Origin: Proteromonas lacertae
Lineage: Eukaryota > Sar > Bigyra > Opalinata > Proteromonadidae
Direction: 5' to 3'
Assembly: GCA_002245135.1 (NCBI GenBank)
Contig: NGBS01000323.1
Location: forward strand, 1 to 64,000
Length of the DNA stretch: 64,000 bases
Shown: in pieces, positions 1 to 13,560 of the stretch
Layout: the number at the start of each line of letters is the position of its first letter
How positions within the stretch are numbered: position 1 is the first letter of the stretch
Made by a program: the position numbers and the translations under genes
The notes under the pieces: model-generated
The model's input: only the letters and a program-made list of their open reading frames with translations
Database searches by the model: none
Told to the model about the DNA's origin: nothing

Positions 1-2149
1 GATTAGAAAAGTTATGTGATGAAATGGGAATTCCAAAGAAAGATGAGATTTATATAACCAAGAGATTGAAGAATTAGAAAAAGAGTTAAAAGAAAAAGAA
101 GAAGAATTGAAAGAAGCAGTAAAAGAGAAGATGAAAATATTTCAAAATTAGAAGAAGAACTAAAGAACAAAGAAGATGAATTGATTAATCAACTGGAAAA
201 GCTTGAAGAGAAAGTTGAAGATGATACAATATTGAAATGTGAAATATTAGGTGAGAGTGAAGAAAACGTGAGTGATGAATTGAATAAAGAGATAATAAAG
301 ATAGTAGTGAAGAAAGAATTGAGATGATGAAAGATAAAGTTGATGAAGTAAGAATTGAAATATAACAAATAGATGATATTAAAGTGAAAGAATTGAATAA
401 TTAAAGAAAAAGTAAAAAGAATAAAAAACTTTAGAAAAGAATTAAATAACAACAAGAAGAAATGAAGAAGCTTGGTGATGAAAAGAAAAAATGATGAAAT
501 GATAATAAAGTATTGAATGATATAGACAAAGTGAATGATGAATTGAAAAGTGAGAATAAATTGATTAATAAATAGAAAGTAAAATAAAAAGATTAGAATG
601 AAAAAGTAATGATGAAAAGAGATGAAATCAAGATGATTTAGAAAAGTAGAAGATAAGTTGAATGAAAATGAAAAGAAACTAGATGATTTAGAAGCTAATG
701 TGAAAAACTTGAAAGATATAAATGAGTTAAACAACAAATGTAAATCAAATGAAGATGAATTGAAAGAATTGAATGAAAATGTTGATAAATTGGAGAATGA
801 GTTAAAAGAATTAGATGAATGTGACTTTATAGATAAATGTAAGTTAAGCGACAATGAAGAAATAAAGAAGAAGTAGAAATCCAAAGAAGAATAGTTATCT
901 ATGTGGTTTAAGTAAATTGAATGAAGAATTAAAAGAGAAGAGAAAGTGAGAATGATCTGAATGAAACAAAGAAAGAATTAGATGAGATAAAAGTAGATGA
1001 TGATGAAGAAGAAAAAGATATTGAAGAAATGAAAGAAAAATTATTCGAGTTAGGAAATAAAGAAATCGATTTAAGGTGTAAAATTCGAGAAACTAAAGAA
1101 TAATTCAAATGAATTAAAGAATGATTTAAATGATATAAAAGATGTAAAAATGAAATTAATCGAAGAGAAAGAAAAGAATGTAGAAGAAGATTTAAGTGAA
1201 TTAAAGAAAGAAAATGAAAAATTACATAATCGACTAAAGAAATGTGATAAAGATTTGTTAAAGAATAAAGAAGTGATTGATAAATTAGAATAAGCGATTA
1301 GAAGATATGAAATGTGAATTGGATGAGAATGAATTAGAAAATTTCGATATTGAGACAAGTAAAATAATTCCAATGAAAGAAGATCTGGAGAATGTGAGAG
1401 TGAATGAAATAAAAGAATTAGAACATAATGTAGATGAGATGAATGAAAAATTAGAGAAGTTGAAGAATGAAAAAGACGAAATAGAAGAAAAGTTGAAAGT
1501 ATTAGAAGATATGAATGATTTAAAAGAAAGTATTGATGATTTAAATAAAGATGTTGAGTTATGTAAAAGATTAGATGATCGAGTTCATAACAAATTGAAC
1601 AATGTAAAAGAGAATGAATAGTATGTCTAAAGAAAAGATAGATGAAATAGAAGAAGAATTAAAAGATATAGAAAATGAATTATACAGTAAAGAAAAGAGA
1701 TATTAAATGAGAATGAAAAATTATTAAATGTCGATGAAAATGCAGAAGATATAGAAGATAAATTGAAAGAAATAAAAGATGATATATTAAGAGAGAAGAA
1801 AGAAGTTGAAGAATTAAAGAGTCGATTAGAAAAGTTATGTGATGAAATGGGAATTCCAAAGAAAGATGAGAATTTATATAACCAAGAGATTGAAGAATTA
1901 GAAAAAGAGTTAAAAGAAAAAGAAGAAGAATTGAAAGAAGCAGTAAAAGAGAAAGATGAAAATATTTCAAAATTAGAAGAAGAACTAAAGAACAAAGAAG
2001 ATGAATTAGAGAGATTATGTAATCAACTGGAAAAGCTTGAAGAGAAAGTTGAAGATGATACAATATTGAAATGTGAAATATTAGGTGAGAGTGAAGAAAA
2101 CGTGAGTGATGAATTGAATAAAGAAGATAATAAAGATAGTAGTGGAAGA
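1..2149 (+). other. Frame-broken 5' repeat copy of the giant coiled-coil gene
   Basis: This stretch is a degraded copy of the tandem unit that follows it. Bases 1-300 match 3685-3990, and about 640-866 match the later copies almost perfectly. Many single bases are missing, mainly from A runs (for example near 47, 130, 867 and 879). A one-base gain near 2145 separates the frame of 1763-2164 from the long frame that follows. Part of it, about 930-1620, is a more divergent segment of the same Lys/Glu-rich heptad type. I read it as the continuation of the downstream gene, which therefore starts before the window. Residual indel errors in an assembled repeat are the likeliest cause, and real decay of a terminal repeat is the alternative. 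Confidence 0.7.
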
Positions 2150-5100
2150 AATGAATTTGAATGAGATGAAATCATTAGATACAACTGAAAATAAACCAAT
2201 TGAAGAATATAAGAATGAGATAGATAATTTGAAAGTGAATGTATTAGAAAGTCGATTAAAAGAATTGAAGAACAAAGAAAAATCTTTAGAGAAAGAATTA
2301 AATAACAACAAGAAAGAAATGAAGAAGCTTGGTGATGAAAAGATTGGAAAAGATGATAATGATAATAAAGTATTGAATGATATAGACAAAGTGAATGATG
2401 AATTGAATGAGAATAAACATGAGATAGATGAAATAGAAAGTAAAATAGAAAGTTTAAAGAATAATAAGAATGAAATGTCAAATGATGAAAAGAGTGAAAA
2501 ATATGATGAAATCAAGAATGATTTAGACAAAGTAGAAGATAAGTTGAATGAAAATGAAAAGAAACTAGATGATTTAGAAGCTAATGTGAAAAACTTGAAA
2601 GATATAAATGAGTTAAACAACAAATGTAAATCAAATGAAGATGAATTGAAAGAATTGAATGAAAATGTTGATAAATTGGAGAATGAGTTAAAAGAATTAG
2701 ATGAATGTGACTTTATAGATAAATGTAAGTTAAGCGACAATGAAGAAATAAAAGAAGAAGTAGAAAATCCAAAGAAGAATAGTTATCTATGTGGTTTAAG
2801 TAAATTGAATGAAGAATTAAAAGAGAAAGAGAATGAGTTGAAAGAATTGAAAGAAAATATCGACAATTTCTATGTAAATGATCATGAAGATGAAAATAAA
2901 GATTTGAAAGAGTTAAATGATAAATCTGAAAAATTAAACAAAGATATTGAAGATCTAAAGAAAGACATAGATGATATAAATGATACATTAGAATCGATAA
3001 AGAAAGACTTATACAACAAGACTGAGAATCAAATACCTGAAAAAGAGAATGAATTGAAAGATTTAAGAAAAGAGAATGAAAAACTAGAAGAAAGACTAAA
3101 TAAAATAAATGGTGATGAAATAAACAACCAAGATATGTTAGAAAACACCAAGACAGAAATGGATGAAAATACTAATAAGTTGACTGAATTGAAGAATGAT
3201 TTATCCAAATTGAAAGGAAGTATGAAATCAATAGATGATGGAAATATGTCCAAAGTTCCAGTTGAACAATTAAAAGAATTGGATAAAGAAATGAGTGGAA
3301 TTGAAGATGATATGAAAGCTTGTAAAGAAAAAGAAAAAGAAATGGAAGATAAGCTAAATGTACTTGAAGAAATGACCAAATTGAATAAAGATTTGAAAGA
3401 GTTGAATAAAGATTTAGAACATTGTAAAAACATGGATGATCGAGTTCATAACAAATTGAACAATGTAAAAGAGAATGATAGTATGTCTAAAGAAAAGATG
3501 GATGAAATAGAAAAAGAATTGAATGAAATTGATGAAGAATTGAAAGTTAAAGAGAAAGAAATCGAAGATGAAAATGAAAAATTATTAAATGTCGATGAAA
3601 GTGATGAAAATGCCAAAAATAAGATGAATGAAATAAAATATGAAATAGAAAAAGAGAAGAAAGAAATTGAAGAATTAAAGAGTCGATTAGAAAAGTTATG
3701 TGATGAAATGGGAATTCCAAAGAAAGATGAGAATTTATATAACCAAGAGATTGAAGAATTAGAAAAAGAGTTAAAAGAAAAAGAAGAAGAATTGAAAGAA
3801 GCAGTAAAAGAGAAAGATGAAAATATTTCAAAATTAGAAGAAGAACTAAAGAACAAAGAAGATGAATTAGAGAGATTATGTAATCAACTGGAAAAGCTTG
3901 AAGAGAAAGTTGAAGATGATACAATATTGAAATGTGAAATATTAGGTGAGAGTGAAGAAAACGTGAGTGATGAATTGAATAAAGAAGATAATAAAGATAG
4001 TAGTGAAGAAATGAATTTGAATGAGATGAAATCATTAGATACAACTGAAAATAAACCAATTGAAGAATATAAGAATGAGATAGATAATTTGAAAGTGAAT
4101 GTATTAGAAAGTCGATTAAAAGAATTGAAGAACAAAGAAAAATCTTTAGAGAAAGAATTAAATAACAACAAGAAAGAAATGAAGAAGCTTGGTGATGAAA
4201 AGATTGGAAAAGATGATAATGATAATAAAGTATTGAATGATATAGACAAAGTGAATGATGAATTGAATGAGAATAAACATGAGATAGATGAAATAGAAAG
4301 TAAAATAGAAAGTTTAAAGAATAATAAGAATGAAATGTCAAATGATGAAAAGAGTGAAAAATATGATGAAATCAAGAATGATTTAGACAAAGTAGAAGAT
4401 AAGTTGAATGAAAATGAAAAGAAACTAGATGATTTAGAAGCTAATGTGAAAAACTTGAAAGATATAAATGAGTTAAACAACAAATGTAAATCAAATGAAG
4501 ATGAATTGAAAGAATTGAATGAAAATGTTGATAAATTGGAGAATGAGTTAAAAGAATTAGATGAATGTGACTTTATAGATAAATGTAAGTTAAGCGACAA
4601 TGAAGAAATAAAAGAAGAAGTAGAAAATCCAAAGAAGAATAGTTATCTATGTGGTTTAAGTAAATTGAATGAAGAATTAAAAGAGAAAGAGAATGAGTTG
4701 AAAGAATTGAAAGAAAATATCGACAATTTCTATGTAAATGATCATGAAGATGAAAGTAAAGATTTGAAAGAGTTAAATGATAAATCTGAAAAATTAAACA
4801 AAGATATTGAAGATCTAAAGAAAGACATAGATGATATAAATGATACATTAGAATCGATAAAGAAAGACTTATACAACAAGACTGAGAATCAAATACCTGA
4901 AAAAGAGAATGAATTGAAAGATTTAAGAAAAGAGAATGAAAAACTAGAAGAAAGACTAAATAAAATAAATGGTGATGAAATAAACAACCAAGATATGTTA
5001 GAAAACACCAAGACAGAAATGGATGAAAATACTAATAAGTTGACTGAATTGAAGAATGATTTATCCAAATTGAAAGGAAGTATGAAATCAATAGATGATG

Positions 5101-8100
5101 GAAATATGTCCAAAGTTCCAGTTGAACAATTAAAAGAATTGGATAAAGAAATGAGTGGAATTGAAGATGATATGAAAGCTTGTAAAGAAAAAGAAAAAGA
5201 AATGGAAGATAAGCTAAATGTACTTGAAGAAATGAATAAATTGAATGAAAATCTAAATAACTTAAACGAAGAATATGATAATGATGTGAATAGAATAAAC
5301 AATGCAATGGAACAATTGAACAAACATAAAGAAAATCCAAATAATGATGAATCTGTAATGAATGATATACAGAAATGTGAAAATGAAGTAAAATTAGCAT
5401 TAGATACAATAAAGGAGATGTTAGATTCAAACAAAGATAGAATTAATAAGATTGATGAAAGTGACAAAGAGAATAGTGAAAATGAAATTCAAGAATGTAA
5501 GAAAGTTCAAGATGAAATTAAAGAGAAATTGAATGATATTAATATAAAGTTAGATGATGAGTTTAAGAAATATGATGGGTTAATTCCAGAAAATGTGGAT
5601 GAAAAAGAAGAAGAGATTAAAGCATTAAAAGAACAAGTAAGTGAATTACAGAAGCAATTAGATGAAATAGAAAACAATACAGAAATTGTTCCAATTGAAA
5701 AGAATGTATTGGTAGAATTTGTAAGAGATAGAGTGGAAATATTAGATGAAGATAATGACACAATAGCAAAAGCAGCAGGAGAATTAGAAAAACAAATCAA
5801 TAACTATAAGAGTATATCTACATTACAATCAAAGTCAGAAATTGATAAATTAAGTCAATCATTAGAAGAAATAAAGAAAGAGATTGAATCTTGTCCATCC
5901 ATATTAGATAATTACAATAAAGACATTGATGATTATGTAGAAGAGAAGAGTACAAGTTGTGATAAACTGATTGATATTTATTCTCGTGTTTTAGAGACTG
6001 AAAGATCAATAAAACAAACAGAAGAGTTGTTATTTGATTCTCAAATCTTGAATAATGTTATTGTGAATGAAGTTGTTCCATTATCTACAGATTATTCTAC
6101 AATAAAAGATAATTTCACTATTTCTATAGAAGAAAGAATGAAAATTGTGGAATATAATATGAATAATTATGAGAATTTATTACATAGATTAGATAAATTG
6201 GTAAATGAATATACAAATATGGCAAATGTCAAACAAAGTAAAGTAGAATTGTATACAATTGAATTGAAGAAATTATCATCAGAATTAGTTAGTATGAAGA
6301 AATCATTCAAACAATATCAAACAGCTAATTCAAAGAAAGATCTAAATGGAAATGAATATGTCGAATTAGATTCAAATATAACAAAACTTGAGAATGATCT
6401 GACTCAATCTAGAGAATCTGTAATGAATTTAATAGAAAATGTTGAAAATTCAAAATTACTCAACGAGATAAAGAATAAAGATGAATCATTGAATGAGAAA
6501 TGTGAATATTTATCATCACAATCATCAATTCAAATTCAATTAGAAACATTAGAGAATAATAAACACATCGACCAAACAAAAGTAGCTGTTATTAGAGAAA
6601 AATATGATAAATGTATTGAGATATTAGATAAATGTAATAAAGAATTGAAAGAAGATTTAGAAACAATAAACAATTTAGATGAAGAAAGTGAAAATATAAT
6701 CAGTGAAGTAAATATGGATAAGAATAATGAAATGAAAAAAGAATTACTTAAATCAGAAATTGATTTAGAAAAGACAGAATCAGATATAAATAACATTAGA
6801 ACTATGATGACTTTATTAGAAGAAATAACAAACGCTATGTTGGATGATAAATTGAAAGATCAATATAAAGAATTAATGAATTCACAAATTGATAGTTTAT
6901 CCAATATGAATGAAACAATGGGAAATCAATCGAAGAGATTAAATGAAAGAATTGACTCTCTATCAAAAGATCCAAATTGTATGGTGAATATTGATAATTT
7001 AGAAGAACAAATGAAAGAAATAGAAGAATCTAAAGATGAGAATATGAAAAAATTAGAAGAATGTGAAAGGAGATTAAAAGAACTTCAAAATACTGATGAT
7101 AGAGATCCATCCAAAGCAAACGAAATGGTAAAACTGAATAATGAAATATCTGAATTAAGTAAAGCAATAAATGAATCATCAGATAAAATGAATAAGATAA
7201 ATGATACAGTTAATACATTAGAAACTATAGCAATGGCTAATTCTGAATTAGATGATGCAGAAAAAGAACAAAAATTGAATAAATCTGCTTTAGATGAGAT
7301 GAAGCAAACTGTTGGAGGATTGGAATATTGTGAATATGTAAATCAAAATGCAATTAAAGATATTAATAATGATTTGAATTCATTGAAAAGAAGTCTTGAA
7401 GGAAATGATGATTCAATTAATGATATTAAATATTCAGTAAATGCAATGGAAAAAGTAAGTGATAGTGTAACATCAAAACAATTGAATAATCTTAAACAGA
7501 ATCTTCAACATTTACAAGATGTTAGAAATAAACCACGTAATGATATACAAGATATACATAGTAAATTAGATAAATCTTATCTTGATGATATGGAAAGATT
7601 AGAAAAAATAGTAGAAGATACAGAAAATACTACTGCAAATGATTTAAGAAAAGCAAAAGAGGAGAATGAAAAAGAGAAAGGGAAATTATTGAATAAGATA
7701 GAAGATTTAGAAAAAGAGGTAGATCGTTTGATTGTGGAAGGTGGTAAAGAAAAGAGAAAGCAATTGGAAGGTGAATTAAATAAACTGAAGAAGCAATTGA
7801 ATGAAGCTGAAAGAGAAGAGAAAAGATTAAGTGATGAGAAAGATAGACAAGAAAAAGGATGGAATTGTTGTAAAGAGAATTCAAAGGCATTAATGGAAGA
7901 AAGTAACAGATTAAAAGAAGAAATAGAAAGATTAGAGAATGAGTTGAAGGATGCTGATGAAAGATTAGCTGAGAATGATAAACTTATAAAGAATCAGAAA
8001 CAAATGTATGATGATCTTGATGATGAGTATAATAATCTATTGAATAAGACCAAGAATCAAAATATAGAGAATCCTGAAGTTCAAGAATTAAAGAGATATG

Positions 8101-8941
8101 TTGGCAAAGCAAGAATGTCTGTAATGGCTGCTAAATCTGCCTATGCTGAAGTAAGGCATTATGAAGTTCCACCACCAGAAAAGCCATATAAGATTGTAAT
8201 GTGTTGTTTATATTTTGTTGGTATAATTAATGAAGATCAATTTGTGAATGGATTAGGTAGAGAATGTGATTTGAATTATGATCCTCATGATCCAGATTAT
8301 AAACTAACAGAACAAGCAAAATGGAACTTTGTTAGAAGATATGTTGATTTTGATTTCGTTAAATCAAATCTGTGATTATGATATATTATCTGATAAGAAT
8401 GATGACTGAAAAGAGAATGTTAAGTCAAATCAGAGATGTATTGCTAGATATAACTCCTCAAGAAATAGATAATTATTCAAAAGCATTTACAGTTTCATTG
8501 AATTTGTTAAGATCTTATTTAGATTTGTATGATGCAGCGAATCGTGTAAGAGGATTAGCTGAATTAACTCCAAAGGAAATGATGTATAGAATATTGAATG
8601 TAAGTGATAAAATAACAACGTCATTCAATTCAACCAATAGCGAATTGAAGAAGATTAGAAATGAAGCTGAAAGTATTCTTAAAAGCCATCAAGAAGATAC
8701 TAAAGGAGATGTTTTCAAAGTTAAAGCAAGTAGAAAGTTCGATGAATTATGCAGTGATGTTTCTCAAGCTTATCATGATTTACAATATGCTTTAACGCCA
8801 GATCCATCTGATACAGAAAAGAATTGGCAAGAAGTATCTAAGGCATTGAAAAAGAGTATGGAAAAAGACATGCAATCAAATAATAAGCCATTCAATTTAC
8901 AGAAGAAAAAACCTGTAAGAAGTATGAAAAAGAAGTATTAA
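2142..8941 (+). CDS. Giant repeat-built coiled-coil protein (5' end outside the window)
   Basis: An open frame from 2142 to 8371 joins 8398-8941 through a putative 26-nt intron (8372-8397, GTGATT...AAG), giving about 2,257 residues after the frame break at 2145. Nearly all of it is Lys/Glu/Asn/Leu-rich heptad sequence typical of long coiled coils, with no membrane segment. The first ~1,030 residues are two copies of a 620-residue repeat. The rest is unique coiled coil. The last ~260 residues are less charged and look globular (PPPEKPYKIVMCCLYFVG, then an Arg/Lys tail ending MKKKY), so this may be the functional anchor. I do not recognise the family. A structural or cytoskeletal tether is a guess based only on the coiled coil. 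The intron is atypical for the window, so a small indel is an alternative there. Confidence 0.75.
2150..4009 (+). repeat. Tandem repeat unit, full copy (1,860 bp, 620 codons)
   Basis: Aligning the motif at 2151 with 4011 gives a period of exactly 1,860 bp, which keeps the frame. The unit starts at EEMNLNEMKSLDTTENKP and ends at KEDNKDSS. It is nearly identical to the partial copy at 4010-5235; one visible difference is Asn to Ser around 4756. Confidence 0.9.
4010..5235 (+). repeat. Tandem repeat unit, 3' partial copy
   Basis: This copy matches the preceding unit almost base for base until about 5235. There the sequence changes from the repeat (EEMTKLNKDL) to unique coiled coil (EEMNKLNENLNN). 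Such identity across more than 1.2 kb suggests recent duplication or gene conversion. Confidence 0.9.
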
Positions 8942-9455
8942 ATATTATTATAATGTTTTAATTATATATAAATGTGTTTTTTAATTAAATAATGACAATA
9001 TTTTTTTCCAAAAGTTATTATCATTAATTAATATAAATTCAATTATTTTTTTTATTAATTCTTTATTATTTATCATCGTTTTTATACTTCTTTCATTTTT
9101 TTATCTAATTCTTTTTGTTCTTTTAAATGTATTTTATTATTTATAATTTAGCATAATATATATCAAATTATCTATTTTATAATAAAACATAAATATACAT
9201 TAGACTTCATTATTGTATTTAATCAAAAATCTACTTTTTTCAACATCATTGTCATTAAAAATAGTATAGCAACAAAGTTACTGTTGTCTCTGATAACAAT
9301 ATAGGCAAATAAATTCATTATTACAGAAATATTTTTCAAACATATTTGAAGTTTCAAAATATATAGTCGTTTCTAATTATCATTTTTCTCTTCTATTTTC
9401 TTTAATTTTAAGTTTATCATTTATTAAATTTTGTAGTATTCGTATTTTAAGCAGT
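8942..9455. other. Intergenic, no gene seen
   Basis: About 510 bp of very AT-rich sequence with T runs and stops in all frames. I found no GTAT...TAG intron chain linking open segments on either strand, and no RNA gene. Confidence 0.6.
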
Positions 9456-9968
9456 ATGCATAAAAATTCTCCATATAAAGTAAAACATTATGTTGAAAAG
9501 GAACATTTGAAGAAAACAGACGAATATATAGCATCATTTGTAAGTAGATCGATGAAATTGTATATTAGTATATTTACATTTTATAGTTCAAGTGAAAAAG
9601 GTGATGTAGATGTTTGTAGTGCAGAGAATATTGCATCAATGAATTTAAAATACGAAAAGAGTATATCTGTTAATGAAGATGAATCAAAACATATTCCATT
9701 TTATAAAATCCCAGAAGATATTAAATCCACTGTTTTATCAATTGTTCAGTCGAATGTATAGAATTATTAGTTTATAATAATAGAAAATAGATAAAGAAGT
9801 TCAAACATCTTTGGAGTTAATTTCGTTAATGTGTATAAATAGGTTAATAAAATGCAATTCAAAGTATATATTAGTATAACATATATGCATAATAGACTAA
9901 AGAATTCATCTTCATCACATAAATTGGTGAGATTGTCAAAAATTGATAATCCTTTTCTGTATAATTAG
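9456..9968 (+). CDS. Small unknown protein, four exons
   Basis: A simple ORF scan shows only 101 codons here, but three short introns extend it: 9560-9586 (27 nt, stop-free and a multiple of three), 9756-9783 (28 nt) and 9864-9895 (32 nt). All start GTAT and end TAG. The exons 9456-9559, 9587-9755, 9784-9863 and 9896-9968 join in frame to 141 residues ending FLYN. The product is basic and soluble-looking, with no signal peptide or membrane segment. I do not recognise any domain. Three consistent introns that preserve the frame are the main evidence that it is real. The start is the first ATG after an AT-rich leader. Confidence 0.6.
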
Positions 9969-10127
9969 TTAAATATATATGTTTTATAGGAAATATAAAA
10001 AAACAAAACATCGTACAAGTCACAAAGAATAATAATAATAATAATAATAATATATTTCTAAATCTCTTACTTTTTAGTTGGTGTTGTTTTTATCAAATTT
10101 GATAATTTGGATATATAATTGTCAATT

Positions 10128-11858
10128 TCAACTCGGACTTAATCTTGGATGCATAAATACTACTTTTTCACCTGGAAATGCACAACACATTTCATGAACA
10201 TTATAATTGGAATGACTAACACTACCTACCCAACTAGTAGATAAAGTGTCAGCATTCATTTTATCAAATATTGCTTTATGATATCCAACATTTGTTTTTA
10301 CTACTTGACTATATTCATCAGTTTGAGTGGGATTATCTGGAAATGAGGTAGATTCATAAATATATTGAGCCATTGCATCATGAGGATATAAACGAAATGC
10401 TACAGATGGACCATTATTTTTACCAGCCACAATTTGAACATTATCATTCATTTTTGATAATTTTTCTCTCAAATAATTTGCATTTTGTAAACCGTGAGAT
10501 ACAAGAGTTTGCATACCATCTTTGCCTAAAGACATAAGTGATCCATATGCGCCAAAAACACCAACACCTCCTCTACTACATTCAATGGTAGATTCAAATC
10601 GATGAGTTGGATCTTCAGACATAAAATAAGTGAATGTTTTTGGGTCATGATGTAAATTGTAAAAGTCCTTTTTATTTTTGAATAATATCATTGAGGATAT
10701 ATATGGAGCAAATCCCCACTTGTGAAAATCAATTGTAAGTGAATCTGCTAAATATAAATATTTATATATCTCATTGACTGATTGTATTGCTATAGAATAA
10801 CAACAATAATAAAGAAGAAATAATAATAATAAATACATTCAATAGTTTTTTCATTAATACCAAGTGGATTTTTATCAAAATCATAATCTCTAAAATACAC
10901 TAAAGGCCAACCAACAGCAGTATCAGCATGTAAATGTGGTTTAACTGTAATATTATACTTTTTACACATTTCTTCACGAATATCATAAACAGCTTTGATA
11001 TTATCAATAGCAAATGTATCAGTTGTTCCTAATGTAATTAATATAACAGGAACTTTCAAATTCATTTTGAAACAACTTTCTAAAGTAGTTCTAAAATCAC
11101 GTAAATCTATTTGATTGGTGTTATTAAGTTTCAATTCAACTGTAAATTCTTTAGCTCCTACACCTAATGTGGATAGTACTGTCTTGTTGCTGTAATGCCC
11201 TGCTTGTGAAAATATGAATCTAAATGGTCCACATCTTTTTAAACCATTTTGTTCACTCTCTGGAAATTGCTTTCTTATTCCTGCTAAATAACCATACATA
11301 TTACACATTGTTCCACCTTGAGTGAATAGCCCAATACTTTCATTTGGATTGAAACCTACTAGATTTGACATTATTCTTGAGATTGTATCTTCAATATCAG
11401 CTGCCATTCTAGAATCTACATTTAGATTAAATCTAATTAAACATACATTCATAATGTACTAAATTTGAATTACTAATTAGACCTACTATACTAGCATATA
11501 ATGCACCATCACAACTCATTGTAGCTACATTTTCAGCTGATCTTCTTGAACACCAATTCTTACAAATTGCTCCCATCAGTTGCAATCTTTGACGAATCTC
11601 AGGAATATCCTTTTCTCCTGTAATACCTTTTGTTATTATTTCCTGATTTAACATTAACTTCTGTAATTCATCACCCTTTTCCATAAAATCATTTGGCATA
11701 GGGTTTATTCCTGGGAAGGACATCTGAAAGTCTGTCAATGGTTTTAAATCAGAAGATTTAAAGACGCACCAATAATTTGGATTTCTCGAAAAATTGTATT
11801 CGATAATCTTTTTATAGTTTTGTTGAAATACTTTACTTAGAGCATTTTTGAAAGACAT
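10128..11858 (-). CDS. Group II PLP-dependent decarboxylase (glutamate decarboxylase-like)
   Basis: Three exons (11447-11858, 10837-11415, 10128-10789) joined over introns of 31 and 47 nt give 550 residues, a usual length for the family. The PLP lysine lies in SLTIDFHKWGFAPY, and the cofactor-contacting Asp in HLHADTAVGW. The glycine-rich GLFTQGGTMCNMYG segment fits the cofactor phosphate site. Such enzymes remove the alpha-carboxyl of an amino acid (glutamate, aspartate, cysteine sulfinate or an aromatic residue) in the cytosol. Which substrate this one uses cannot be read from motifs. No targeting peptide is obvious. The first intron (11416-11446) restores the VHYEYSRMAAD region that separates two overlapping frames. 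Confidence 0.88.
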
Positions 11859-11940
11859 AATGAAAAAAAAAGATATAAAAACGTAGAAAATATTAGAGAA
11901 ATGAACATTATACTCCTGTAATTTGTAATTTGTTATAGAG

Positions 11941-12733
11941 TTAAGCTAGAATTAACTCTTCAACATCAAGTTGCAGTATATCACACTCACAACCTAACAA
12001 AGAGCCAACACTTGGATTTGTTCTTCCTAAGTCACTATGAACAAACTCCTTGATATAAGTTCCTCCTGAACTTAATAAATGAAGAATGAAAAAGTGTGGA
12101 TTAATGTACTCTGTTTTCATTGAATAAATCATCTTCTTTCTCTCCATTAAAGATCTCCTATGTAATACTCGAACTGGAGTTTGTTGTAATACTTCCAAGT
12201 TAATAACATTATCTAATTTCTCATATAATAACTCTGGTGTCACTTTTTCTGAAGATTGAACAACACAAACATAGGATTTCTTCTTAGCCTCTGCATTCTG
12301 TTGTAACATATCAAAAGTTGATTTTTCACACACTCTCAAACTATTTACACCAACTCTATCATCTTGATTAATCTCATCTTCTAATTGTTTAAGTTCTTCT
12401 TCTGTAAGAGTTTCTCTTTTAGAATCTAATAATTCAACAACAAAAGGTCTTCCTTTACCTAACATTCTAACATTCACATCTTCTCTACCAGCTGCATGGA
12501 ATTTGGATGATTCTGCATGAAACATACTTTCAGTTGGTTTTGAGATAATTTCAGATAGACTTCCAACTATTCTACAAGTTGAATTATCAATTAACCATGG
12601 TGTTTGACTTAGATATCTATCGAATTTATTATAGAAACCATATAAATAAATTGAACTTCGTTTTATTGTACATGTTACTGTTGGATAAGTTGATAAAGAT
12701 GAAGGAGGAGACTAAATATATAAAATATTAACA

Positions 12734-12775
<42 letters not shown>

Positions 12776-13497
12776 CAATGAATGTAGATGGAGGTGTATC
12801 ATAATTAAATTCCAATAATTTATTTGTTAAACTTCTAATACTACTATCTAATGAACTTCTTTCTTTCTCCTTTCTAGATCTTTTCCTAGCTTTTTCAGAA
12901 TCGATTGGATTTAATAACCATTTATAATCTTCGTTAGTTTCTGGATGAGATATATCATAATATAATTCAAAATTTGATTCTCTCATATATTCTGAGGATG
13001 GTAAATACTCTTTTACAATTGGAGTTAAAATGTATTTTAATATATCTTTTAATTCTAGTATTGTTAATTCAGTAGGTTTTTTAAGTATTAAATTTGATTT
13101 GTACAGATTATAAAGAGATGAAAATTGACGAACAATGTATGAATTTGGGAAATGAAAACTCATTGAAAATTTACTTACTTCATAATTTGTTTCTTTGCAT
13201 AACTTTTCTAAAGCTTCTCTGAATATTCCTTTTGAAATAAATGCATCTTGTAATAGACCTAAACAGATTGGACATATTTTATCAAACTTCACTTCTTCAT
13301 TGATATATTTAGATATTGCATTAGCAATATCACTTTCTGATGATCTAGTAATTATAATTTCAATAATACAAGTAAAATTGTTGATTAACACAATTAGACA
13401 ATCTTAATATGCACCTTGGACAACATCCAAATGAATTAAGTTGTGATATACTTTGTGAAGAAAGTGTCAAGCTAGATGGGTTTAATTCGATTGACAT
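11941..13497 (-). CDS. PUS10: tRNA pseudouridine synthase Pus10
   Basis: Exons 13400-13497, 12777-13344 and 11941-12711 join over introns of 55 and 65 nt (the second a long TA run) into 478 residues. The N-terminus carries the CCPRCILRL and CPICLG pairs expected for the zinc-binding, THUMP-like half of Pus10. The C-terminal half has SQTPWLID and GREDVNVRMLGKGRPF, the active-site block of this family, then HRRSLMERKKMIY and the closing GGTYIKEFVHSDLGRTNPS. Pus10 makes pseudouridine at positions 54 and 55 of the tRNA T arm in archaea and many eukaryotes. Family identity is firm. The second intron's donor was chosen because it alone restores the cysteine motif in frame. Confidence 0.93.
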
Positions 13498-13560
13498 TAT
13501 AAATATATTCGTTTTAATAATTCAATTTAAATTTAAATTTTGTTGATTATATCTGTAAAT

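Noticed and set aside
1-5800. Long minus-strand ORFs rich in Ser/Phe/Leu/Ile opposite the coiled-coil gene
   Set aside because: They mirror Lys/Glu codons (AAA/GAA read as TTT/TTC) and repeat with the same 1,860-bp period, so they are shadows.
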